From: Candidatus Minthosoma equi
Lineage (GTDB): Bacteria; Bacteroidota; Bacteroidia; Bacteroidales; Bacteroidaceae
Direction: 5' to 3'
Length of the DNA: 34,563 bases
NCBI GenBank assembly: GCA_018064885.1
Contig: JAGHUI010000044.1
Location: 1 to 34,563, forward strand
The position numbers and the translations under genes were made by a program. Each line of letters opens with the position of its first letter. Positions within the stretch are counted from its first letter, which is position 1. The notes beneath the pieces were generated by a model, which was not told the DNA's origin, did no database searches, and saw only the letters and a list, made by a program, of their open reading frames with translations. This document shows, piece after piece, positions 15,211 through 22,914 of the stretch.

Positions 15211-16167
15211 TTAGAATTTCAATCCTGCTTTCTTGATTGTCTTGACAGGTTTCTTGTCATCTGACTGTGATTGCTCTTTCTGCTCTTCAGCAAGTCTTGC
15301 CAGATTTTCTTTGATAATATTTCTTATGCTTTGTGCAACTTGATCCTTATCTTCGTTGCTGAGAGCAGCATCTTGTCCATTGTAAGAAGGGGCATTGTGT
15401 CCGAAGAATTCTCGATATTGGCAGTATGCCATACCAACGCTCTTGTTAATGTATTCTATGAATGGTTCTTCATTTGTCTGTGACTGCATTGTCTGAGCAA
15501 TTTCCTGAAGGAAGTTGACGCCATCGTCAGCCTTGTCAAGCTCTTCTTTTGATAGGTATCTGCCTGTGACAAAGTCTTTTTCCAGATTGATGCATTTTGA
15601 GGCATAACTGAGGATGCGGTCTTTGTATTGTGGCTCGCAAAACATCTCTAATACAACTACATAGTCTAAAGGACGGATATAAAGGAACGCATAATTCATA
15701 AAAAGCTCTTCTGAACCGACATCTTCTGCTTTGTAATATCCTGAATATTGTAGAACAGAATAGTTCAAATCCTTCAGCGTTGTGTAATCTGGAAATATTG
15801 TATGCTGAATGGAGCGAGAGCCAGGAATATCAGTATTCATGTGACGCATGAGGTGAGACACGAATGAGCTTTTTGTTAAATCAATATTTTCCCTTGTGGC
15901 AACGCCAATGGAAGCGGTTACAGTATATCCTCTATTGTGTATCTTAATGACGGAAAGGTCATCGAGCATTCCTTTAGGCGCATTTTCTGTAAGAACATCC
16001 CGGAATGTTGCTTTCATGTCTTTTATCTCAATAATACAGTCTTCATCATCAACAGGAAGGCTGAGACCAACTGCATTGATGTTCAATACTGGAGTTCCTT
16101 GCTCTTCTTGAGCCATAGCAACAAAGCTGAGCATCAAGGTGAATAGGGTGAGGAATATCTTTTTCAT
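15211..16167 (-). CDS. Secreted protein of unknown function
   Basis: 318 residues with a clear signal peptide (MKKIFLTLFTLMLSFVAMA, then QEEQG). The rest is soluble, with mixed alpha/beta character and a charged tail rich in Glu, Gln and Lys (about 270-318). There is no cysteine cluster, metal motif or catalytic signature that I recognise. Its ATG is only 3 bp past the DUF1846 stop, and the M3 peptidase starts 51 bp after its own stop, so it sits mid-operon between a cytosolic protein and an envelope peptidase. It may be a Bacteroidales-restricted lineage protein. No function is proposed. Confidence 0.8.
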   Translation of the reverse strand: MKKIFLTLFTLMLSFVAMAQEEQGTPVLNINAVGLSLPVDDEDCIIEIKDMKATFRDVLTENAPKGMLDDLSVIKIHNRGYTVTASIGVATRENIDLTKSSFVSHLMRHMNTDIPGSRSIQHTIFPDYTTLKDLNYSVLQYSGYYKAEDVGSEELFMNYAFLYIRPLDYVVVLEMFCEPQYKDRILSYASKCINLEKDFVTGRYLSKEELDKADDGVNFLQEIAQTMQSQTNEEPFIEYINKSVGMAYCQYREFFGHNAPSYNGQDAALSNEDKDQVAQSIRNIIKENLARLAEEQKEQSQSDDKKPVKTIKKAGLKF

Positions 16168-16170
16168 GAC

Positions 16171-17634
16171 TTATCGCTTTAATACTGGTTCACAAGTAAA
16201 GTTCACGCCGAGCTTCTTGAAAATTTTCTGGTCAACCTCACTGAGCATAACTGTACAGTGAACCTGACATCCGCGAAGCTTTGGCAACTGTTCAAGAGCT
16301 TTGCGGCAATTTTCATCGTGCTGAGAAAGAACAGACAGCGCAACAATGACCTCGTCAGTATGAAGGCGAGGATTGTGTCCGCCGAGGTAGTTCACCTTGG
16401 TATGCTGTATTGGCTCGATGAGTGATTGTGGAAGAAGATCTATTTCGTGGTCAATGCCTGCAAGGTGCTTAGTTACATTGAGTATGAGTGCAGCGCTGCA
16501 TCCCAGAAGGAGGCTTGAGTGAGCAGTGATGATTGTGCCATCTTCCAACTCGATGGCAGAAGATGTGTGACCTGTGTGCTTTTGATATTCCTTTGCTGCA
16601 ACTGTAGTGCGACGAGTGGCAGTAGAAATCTTTGCTTGGTTGAAGAGAAGCTGGATCTTGCTGATTTCGTTCTCGTTGCAAGCACCAAGAGCAAGCTTGT
16701 TGGTTGCATCGTAGTAACGTCGGATGATTTCATCCTTGGAAGCATCACAGCACACTTCATCATCGCTGATGCAGAAACCTACCATGTTGACGCCCATGTC
16801 GGTTGGTGACTTGTAAGGATTTTCTCCATAAATGCCTTCAAAGAGTGCGTTGAGAACAGGGAAGATTTCGATGTCACGATTGTAGTTGATGGCAATCTTA
16901 TTGTATGCTTCCAAATGGAAAGGGTCAATCATGTTGATATCGTTCAAGTCGGCAGTGGCTGCTTCGTAAGCGATGTTCACAGGATGTTTCAATGGAAGAT
17001 TCCATACAGGGAAAGTTTCGAACTTTGCATATCCGGCATGAACGCCACGCTTATTTTCATTGTAAAGTTGACTGAGGCAAACTGCCATCTTGCCGCTGCC
17101 AGGACCAGGAGCTGTAACAATAACGAGAGGACGTTCTGTCTCTACATAGTCATTCTTTCCGAAACCTTCATCGCTGGCAATGAGAGACACGTTGTGAGGA
17201 TAGCCGTCAATAAGATAATGATAGTATGCCTTGATGCCCTGATGCTCAAGTCTTTGACGGAATGCTATGGCTGCTGGCTGCCCGTTGAAGTGTGTGATTA
17301 CAACACTTCCTACCATGAAACCGCGGTTCTGGAACTCTCCGCGAAGACGAAGAACATCCTCATCGTATGTGATGCCAAGGTCTGCACGAACTTTATTCTT
17401 CTCGATATCAGTTGCGCTGATAACGATAACGATTTCAATGCTATCGTTCAGCTGCTGGAACATGCTCAGCTTGCTGTCTGGCTTGAAGCCTGGCAATACA
17501 CGGCTGGCATGATGGTCATCAAAAAGCTTACCGCCAAGCTCAAGGTAGAGTTTGCCGTCAAATTGAGAGATGCGCTCTTTGATGTGTTGAGACTGTATGC
17601 GCTTATACTTTTCGCAGTCAAATCCTATTTTCAT
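16171..17634 (-). CDS. DUF1846 (UPF0371) family protein
   Basis: 487 residues, no signal peptide, so cytosolic. The opening MKIGFDCEKY, with LYLELGGKLFDDHHASRVLPGF, is the start seen throughout DUF1846; GGHNPRLHTDEVIVALSVLSQHDENC and the ending in EPVLKR complete the family pattern at its usual length (about 490-500). A glycine-rich TAPGPGSGKMA loop (174-184) resembles a nucleotide-binding loop. The family is widespread in anaerobes and Firmicutes and has solved structures, but to my knowledge no agreed function. A good promoter lies upstream at 17746-17716, making this the first gene of a three-gene operon. Confidence 0.92.
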   Translation of the reverse strand: MKIGFDCEKYKRIQSQHIKERISQFDGKLYLELGGKLFDDHHASRVLPGFKPDSKLSMFQQLNDSIEIVIVISATDIEKNKVRADLGITYDEDVLRLRGEFQNRGFMVGSVVITHFNGQPAAIAFRQRLEHQGIKAYYHYLIDGYPHNVSLIASDEGFGKNDYVETERPLVIVTAPGPGSGKMAVCLSQLYNENKRGVHAGYAKFETFPVWNLPLKHPVNIAYEAATADLNDINMIDPFHLEAYNKIAINYNRDIEIFPVLNALFEGIYGENPYKSPTDMGVNMVGFCISDDEVCCDASKDEIIRRYYDATNKLALGACNENEISKIQLLFNQAKISTATRRTTVAAKEYQKHTGHTSSAIELEDGTIITAHSSLLLGCSAALILNVTKHLAGIDHEIDLLPQSLIEPIQHTKVNYLGGHNPRLHTDEVIVALSVLSQHDENCRKALEQLPKLRGCQVHCTVMLSEVDQKIFKKLGVNFTCEPVLKR

Positions 17635-17715
17635 ATTCTTTTTGGTTGTGTTTGTTTTTTCAAAACATTATTAATAAATAAGAGAAGAACTCCTCTCCTC
17701 ATGCAAATTCGTATG

Positions 17716-17746
17716 CAAAGTTAGTAAAACCTTTGCCATTAACAAT
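17716..17746 (-). promoter_or_regulatory. Promoter for the DUF1846 operon
   Basis: Minus strand: ATTG (17746-17743, one mismatch to TTTG), 19 nt, then TAACTTTG (17723-17716). The ATG at 17634 is 81 bp downstream. Confidence 0.65.
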
Positions 17747-17879
17747 GAAAAACGGGTAGAATAGTGACATTATATAATATGTAAAGAACTTTTTTTGCCC
17801 TTTTTCTTTTTTCTTTCACAATAAATAGCGAACTTTGGACGAAAATCTTATTAACAAATTACAAACATCCAGTAAAATC

Positions 17880-20462
17880 ATGAAAACAAGCTCACGGTTA
17901 TCTGCACTCGTTGCAGTCATGCTCCTTGCATCGGGAAGCATGATGGCACAGCAAATCAGTCTTGATGAAGCTATGGCTACCGCACGCACCATTCTTTCTG
18001 CTTCGCCAAATGGCAAAGCAAAAGCTATGGCAAAATCACAGTTGTCTCTCGCCTATCAGTCAGTTGAGAATGGCAACACGCACTACTATGTGTTTAACGC
18101 TCCAAGTCAGGATGGGGGTTTCGTCATCGTAGGCGGTGACATGGCAGCACAAAAGATTCTCGGTTTTTCTGAAAAAGGCACATTCCAATATGATCAGCTC
18201 CCTCCAAACATGAAGTGGTGGCTCTCTCAGTATGACGAGCAGATTGGAAACACAATCCGTCTCGTGAAAGAGGGAAAGATTGAACTCACTGATGAAGCTG
18301 CAGTTCCAGCTAAGAACATGAGAAAAGCTGGTGCTAAGACCAATGTCCCTAATTTCGTAACAACAGAATGGAACCAGAACGAGCCATACAATAGCCTCCT
18401 GCCAAGTCTCGGTCCAGGCTATACGGGCAATTCTGCTCTTGCAACAGGTTGTGTGGCAACAGCAGGCGCTCAGGTTATGAAGTACTACAATTACCCTTCC
18501 ACAGGTACAGGCAGCAATTCATACGATATATCATGGGCAGCTCCTGTTGGCACAAAAACGTTCGAGGCAAACTTTGGAGGCACCAATTATGCCTGGAGTG
18601 CAATGCAGGACAATTATGCTACATCATATTCTGGAACAACAGCAGAAAAAGCAGTTGCAACACTTATGTATCATGTTGGTGTAGCATGTAATATGGATTA
18701 TGGGCAGATCGGAGGTGCAGGTTCAGGCTCTAACGATAGCAAGCTTGGCATAGGTATGATCAAGTATTTCAAGTACGATGCAGGCATGAGAAACTCTCAA
18801 CGTCATGGTTATACTGATGCAGAATGGGAGGACATGCTTTATGCAGAAATGGTGGCTCGCCGTCCTGTTGTCTATTCAGGAGCTACAGTATCTAATGAAG
18901 GTCATACATTCGTAATCAGCGGATTCTCAAAGGATGCTCCTTACTCCGACGGTCAAGGAGGTTTCTATGTCAACTGGGGATGGGGAGGCAACCATAATGG
19001 ATATTTCCCAATTACAGGTACTGTTGGCGGAATCAAGGCTCTCACTCCTGATGGCACAGGCATTGGCGGCGGTGCGGCAGGTTCTACATACTCATATCGT
19101 CAATCCATGCTTTACGGAATCCGTCCAGATGCAGGCAATAGAACAGCCATAAAGATGTATTGCACAGAATACTATGCGCCAAGCACAAACGTCTATGTTG
19201 GTTCCAAAGCAAGTATTGAAAGAATTGATGGACCTAACACAGGATTCTATAGTGAAACATTGGTCGATGGAATGCAAATAACTGTAGGCGTTAAGTTGGT
19301 TTCTACCAGCACAGAAGAAGCAACTTACATCGAAGACGTAGGTCGCAATAAAACATTCACTGAATCTGAAGGCATAGGAAATATCAATTTTAATGTTCCT
19401 GCATCACTTGTTGGAACATACAAGGTATATCCTGCATACAAGGATGAGAATGGAGATTGGCAAGTAATGGAATACCCTGTTGCTACACAGGAGGTTCCAG
19501 TAATAACTGTTTCAGAGCCAGCATCACTCTTCCTCACAGAAAGAGCTGATTTCGGAAACGGCGGCTACACCATCTACGATGGCACTGATGCTGAAAGCGC
19601 AAACATCACTCTTAAGCTGAAGAACAACTCTGGTGCTCCTATTGATAATCATGAAATTCTTATATGGATTTATCCTGCAGGAACAGGAACTCTGTCATCA
19701 ATAACTTATTTTGAGCAGAAAGTGTCTCTGGCAGTGGGTGAGTCAAAAACTGTAACATACAATAAGGGAGACATTTTTAAGAAAACAGCTGTTTCTGTTG
19801 GAAACAAATATCAATTCTTAGTTGAAGATTATACAACTGATTTTAAGCTTCAAAGTCTCACACCATTCTACCTCACAACAAAGGCAACCATCAACTACGA
19901 GCTCACTTCTGCAGGCTGGGGAACAATCTGCTTGCCATTCGATGCAGAGATTCCTTCTGGCATGAAGGTTTACAGCGCCCTCTCTCATACAGGTTCTGCA
20001 CTTGACCTTACAGAAGAGACAGAAATCAAGATGAATACTCCTTACATCGTTAGCGGTACTCCAGCCACTTATCAGTTTGTAGGTCCTAACACTCCTGCTG
20101 ACGATTACACAAGAGGTCTCCTCACAGGTACAACAAAGTCAGGTGCAAGCATCCCTGCAGAATCTTATATCCTTCAGGATCAGAGCGGCAACGGTCTTGG
20201 CTTCTATAAGACAGGTGGCATCAGAACAGCTCAGCAGTATCGTGCATACCTTTCAAAGACAGCAGGTTCTGCAAGCATCGAGGCATTCTTCCTTCCAGAT
20301 GAAAATGGAGACGATCCATCTGCCATCAGCAATGTCGGCAACGAGACAGTTGCACCAGTCAGCATTCATACTCTTGGCGGTGCTCAGGTGAACACACTCC
20401 AGAAGGGCATCAACATTGTAAGAATGAGCGACGGTTCTGTAAAGAAGGTTCTGGTAAAGTAA
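17880..20462 (+). CDS. C10 cysteine protease (streptopain/interpain type)
   Basis: 860 residues from ATG 17880; an in-frame ATG 45 bp upstream would put charged residues before the signal peptide. Signal peptide 1-23, propeptide of the streptopain type about 25-145 (HYYVFNAPSQDGGFVIVGGD), then the catalytic domain: Cys191 in ALATGCVATAGAQVMKYY, His342 in NEGHTFVISGF, and the Trp cluster VNWGWGGNHNGYF (364-376). About 460 further residues form Ig-like and adhesion-like regions. The last 40 (SIHTLGGAQVN, KGINIV, VKKVLVK) look like a C-terminal sorting or strand-donor segment of the type IX kind, though this is inferred. C10 proteases of Prevotella and Bacteroides cleave host proteins such as complement. 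The 65-residue gene follows by 25 bp. Confidence 0.93.
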   Translation: MKTSSRLSALVAVMLLASGSMMAQQISLDEAMATARTILSASPNGKAKAMAKSQLSLAYQSVENGNTHYYVFNAPSQDGGFVIVGGDMAAQKILGFSEKGTFQYDQLPPNMKWWLSQYDEQIGNTIRLVKEGKIELTDEAAVPAKNMRKAGAKTNVPNFVTTEWNQNEPYNSLLPSLGPGYTGNSALATGCVATAGAQVMKYYNYPSTGTGSNSYDISWAAPVGTKTFEANFGGTNYAWSAMQDNYATSYSGTTAEKAVATLMYHVGVACNMDYGQIGGAGSGSNDSKLGIGMIKYFKYDAGMRNSQRHGYTDAEWEDMLYAEMVARRPVVYSGATVSNEGHTFVISGFSKDAPYSDGQGGFYVNWGWGGNHNGYFPITGTVGGIKALTPDGTGIGGGAAGSTYSYRQSMLYGIRPDAGNRTAIKMYCTEYYAPSTNVYVGSKASIERIDGPNTGFYSETLVDGMQITVGVKLVSTSTEEATYIEDVGRNKTFTESEGIGNINFNVPASLVGTYKVYPAYKDENGDWQVMEYPVATQEVPVITVSEPASLFLTERADFGNGGYTIYDGTDAESANITLKLKNNSGAPIDNHEILIWIYPAGTGTLSSITYFEQKVSLAVGESKTVTYNKGDIFKKTAVSVGNKYQFLVEDYTTDFKLQSLTPFYLTTKATINYELTSAGWGTICLPFDAEIPSGMKVYSALSHTGSALDLTEETEIKMNTPYIVSGTPATYQFVGPNTPADDYTRGLLTGTTKSGASIPAESYILQDQSGNGLGFYKTGGIRTAQQYRAYLSKTAGSASIEAFFLPDENGDDPSAISNVGNETVAPVSIHTLGGAQVNTLQKGINIVRMSDGSVKKVLVK

Positions 20463-20487
20463 AAAACATAAAACTCAATTGTTTACA

Positions 20488-20685
20488 ATGAAAAAGCAAT
20501 ATATAACTCCAAATGCAATCGTTGTGGATGTCACAATCGATTGTCGCATCTGCGATCCTTCTATTACAGGTCTGCCAGCTGATGCATCCACACAGCTTGC
20601 ACCACAGATTAACTTTGATGAGATCATGGACTTCAATTCCGACATTAACAAGGAATTCCAATCAGATCTTGACGTTTGGAAATAA
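20488..20685 (+). CDS. Small protein, 65 residues, CxxC motif, unknown
   Basis: Starts MKKQYITPNAIVVDV, the same opening (MKKxYxxPxxxVxxV) found on many short unannotated Bacteroidales proteins. It then has a Cys-Arg-Ile-Cys pair near residues 19-22 and an acidic end rich in Asp, Asn and Glu. There is no signal peptide. It lies 25 bp after the C10 protease and 7 bp before the membrane protein, so all three are very likely one transcript. In B. fragilis, C10 proteases travel with Spi-like inhibitors, but those are longer and propeptide-like; this protein does not look like one. A modified-peptide precursor is conceivable but unproven. An earlier in-frame ATG (20479) adds only three residues. 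Confidence 0.7.
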   Translation: MKKQYITPNAIVVDVTIDCRICDPSITGLPADASTQLAPQINFDEIMDFNSDINKEFQSDLDVWK

Positions 20686-20692
20686 TCAATAG

Positions 20693-22192
20693 ATGTTTCG
20701 TAAATTAAAGAATAGACTGAAAAACTACCTCCTCAAATTAGTACTCATACTGGTTTGGGGAGGTGCTTGCTATTGGTTCTTCCAATCGCAATATGAATAC
20801 CATTTCTTCTATCAGGAACAGAATCAGCTGTTTTTGATGGATTGGGAATATGTGTGGTCGTACATGGACAAACCTGCATGGCTGGGATGTCTCATAGGCG
20901 ATTTTCTCACACAATTCTATTATTATCTCTATGCAGGAGCAGCAATTCTCACCATCACTCTGCTCCTTCTCGGCGATCAGTTGCGCCAATCTCTTGACTA
21001 TGTATTCAAGGGATTAAAATCAAAAACTTTGTTCGGCTGGATATCATTCACCATTGCTATTGCCGTCATAACCGTATTGGCAAGACTCTCTCTGTATGAA
21101 GGATACAGGCTGAGCAGCATCATTTGCGTCATAGGCGTATGCATTCTTTACAACTTCCGATGCACCATGCTTTGGATGACGAAAAACAAAGTTCAGCCTC
21201 TGACGCTTATTGCCTTTTATCTATTGGCATTATGGATGTTTGGATACATGGCAAATCTCATGAGCATTTTCGAACTCATGCGAATATCCTGTCTTTGTTG
21301 CCAAAAGAAAGCAAAGACGTGGGCACTCATTCCAATCATGTTTATCGCCTTTGCATCAATAATCGGTTCTGATTATTATGCATCTTCCTACAACCAAACC
21401 CGAGACGAGGCAGTCCTCTATCCAGCCAAATACAAATGGGTGGATTGGGAAAGTGAAAAGATACTGGAAAAGAACTTCAAATACGACAATGAATACTATT
21501 TCGGTCATTACTCCAAAGTCATTGCAATGTACGAAGACGAGCTTCGCAACAGCAAGGAAAAAGAGAGCACAATGACCGAAGAAATGTGTTTCTTCTATTG
21601 CCTGAGCCTTGCACAGCAAGACATGCTTCCAGACAAGCTGATGACAATGGAAAGCCCCATACTGGGAACATTCTACAAGATAGGAGAAGACACACCGCTC
21701 TACACCATCAAGATGATCAACGAACTCTATTATCTTCTTGGCGACATGACATACGCAGAGCGTGCAGCCCTCCTCGCAAACACATTCTCGCCCAATGGAC
21801 GCAATGTCAGAATGATAAAGAGACTGGCAGAAGCCAATCTTGTCAATGGCGATTGCGAAGCAGCCAGCAAGTATCTCAGACTCCTCGAGAAAACCCTTGT
21901 TTATAAAGACTGGGCAAAAGACCGCAAACCAGGCGCTATGGCACGAGAAGTGAAGGCAGAAATTGAGAGAAAGAACGCCTTCATCAACAAGACAGACAAA
22001 ATCCGCATTGGAGACGATTGCTACACCATTCTCACACAGCTCCTTGACAGCAATCCAAACAACACCATAGCCCTCGACTACCTCCTCTGCAGCGACATCA
22101 TAGCTCGCCAGAAAGACCTATTCATGAAAGACTACGAAACCTATGGTCCTCGCATGAAACCTCTATATCAGCAAGCGTTGAGCATGGAGTGA
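20693..22192 (+). CDS. Inner-membrane protein with TPR-like C-terminus (DUF6057-like)
   Basis: 499 residues. Six hydrophobic segments are visible, at about 11-30, 73-94, 113-131, 138-154, 169-190 and 208-226, then a soluble helical half (226-499) with TPR-like repeats (DMTYAERAALLANTFSPNGRN, LAEANLVNGDCEAASKYLRLLE). A Cys-rich turn ISCLCC occurs at 198-203. The whole resembles Bacteroidetes DUF6057 proteins, whose function is unknown, though I cannot confirm the match. It starts 7 bp after the 65-residue gene and so belongs with the C10 protease. A role in handling the small protein or the protease is possible but not shown. A terminator hairpin follows at 22214. Confidence 0.8.
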   Translation: MFRKLKNRLKNYLLKLVLILVWGGACYWFFQSQYEYHFFYQEQNQLFLMDWEYVWSYMDKPAWLGCLIGDFLTQFYYYLYAGAAILTITLLLLGDQLRQSLDYVFKGLKSKTLFGWISFTIAIAVITVLARLSLYEGYRLSSIICVIGVCILYNFRCTMLWMTKNKVQPLTLIAFYLLALWMFGYMANLMSIFELMRISCLCCQKKAKTWALIPIMFIAFASIIGSDYYASSYNQTRDEAVLYPAKYKWVDWESEKILEKNFKYDNEYYFGHYSKVIAMYEDELRNSKEKESTMTEEMCFFYCLSLAQQDMLPDKLMTMESPILGTFYKIGEDTPLYTIKMINELYYLLGDMTYAERAALLANTFSPNGRNVRMIKRLAEANLVNGDCEAASKYLRLLEKTLVYKDWAKDRKPGAMAREVKAEIERKNAFINKTDKIRIGDDCYTILTQLLDSNPNNTIALDYLLCSDIIARQKDLFMKDYETYGPRMKPLYQQALSME

Positions 22193-22213
22193 AAGGGTCA
22201 TGCACATAAAAAT

Positions 22214-22243
22214 CCCGAAACTGGCGATGGTGCCAGTTCCGGG
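22214..22243. terminator. Bidirectional terminator
   Basis: CCCGAAACTGGC pairs with GCCAGTTCCGGG (one mismatch). It lies between the convergent membrane-protein gene (plus) and DUF4890 gene (minus). Confidence 0.75.
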
Positions 22244-22276
22244 AGGTGTGTGTTTTAGCGAAAAATAAATACTTTA

Positions 22277-22690
22277 TTAGTTGTTGCGTGGACCACGTGG
22301 ACCGCCCTGACCGAAACGCTGTCTGCGCTCTGCCTGTGCTTTCTCGTATGCGGCAAACTGATCTGCTGTGAGGATTGCCTTAAGTTTTTCGTTGAACTCT
22401 GCCTGACGCTTTTCCATGTCTTCGCGGTTGAAGCGTGGGCGCTCTCCGCCTTGATTCATCTGTGCCATGATAGAGTCCATCTGTGCTTTCTGCTTCTTTG
22501 CCTGCTCAAGGTAGAGGTTGTAGATGGCTGTGTTCTGTTCGTCATTTGTTGCACATGTTTCCTTGATGAATGTTGACTGGCGCTTTGCCTGCTCTTCTGG
22601 ATTGAATTCGCGTCGCTGACCGCCAAAGCCCTGTGCGTTTGCAGCTACTGATGTGATAAGCACGAGTGCTGCGAGGATAAATTTCTTCAT
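22277..22690 (-). CDS. DUF4890 periplasmic protein (CpxP/Spy-like)
   Basis: 137 residues with a signal peptide (ending VAANAQ, about residue 19). The mature part is charged and helical: FNPEEQAKRQSTFIKETCA, then a Met/Gln-rich stretch, then EKRQAEFNEKLKAILTADQFAAYEKAQAE in two blocks, and a Gly/Arg/Pro tail. The terminal pattern LKAILTADQFAAYEK is the LTxxQ-type helix common to Spy/CpxP-like envelope chaperones, and the protein fits Bacteroidetes DUF4890 in length. Such proteins may chaperone unfolded periplasmic proteins; that role here is inferred. The gene is divergent from the GH43 gene across 224 bp, with no obvious promoter of its own seen. Confidence 0.8.
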   Translation of the reverse strand: MKKFILAALVLITSVAANAQGFGGQRREFNPEEQAKRQSTFIKETCATNDEQNTAIYNLYLEQAKKQKAQMDSIMAQMNQGGERPRFNREDMEKRQAEFNEKLKAILTADQFAAYEKAQAERRQRFGQGGPRGPRNN

Positions 22691-22824
22691 AATCGATTTT
22701 GTTTTTTAGATTGAGTTAATACTTATTTTTAAGTTTTATGTTGGTAAGACGCTGTTTTTAATGAAAGGTTTAACAAAAAGTGCATTTATTTTCCATTTTC
22801 TTTTTACCATTTGAGAAAAAACCT

Positions 22825-22832
22825 TACATTTG
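22825..22832 (+). promoter_or_regulatory. Probable -7 element for the GH43 gene
   Basis: TACATTTG matches TAnnTTTG, 82 bp before the ATG. The nearest TTTG (22810-22813) is only 11 nt away, so the -33 box is poor and the promoter may depend on an activator. An AT-rich tract (22846-22860) lies downstream. Confidence 0.45.
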
Positions 22833-22914
22833 TGCTACATTTTGTATATTATATATATAATGTGTGACTGACTTTTGTTCTAAAATGAAATAACTAACAG
22901 AAATTTATATAACA

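Noticed and set aside
16915-17724. A 269-codon plus-strand open frame
   Set aside because: Opposite the DUF1846 gene, which matches its family along its length; the plus-strand translation has no family features.
17835-17879. Upstream in-frame start for the C10 protease
   Set aside because: It would place charged residues (MDENLINKLQ) before an ideal signal peptide beginning at 17880.
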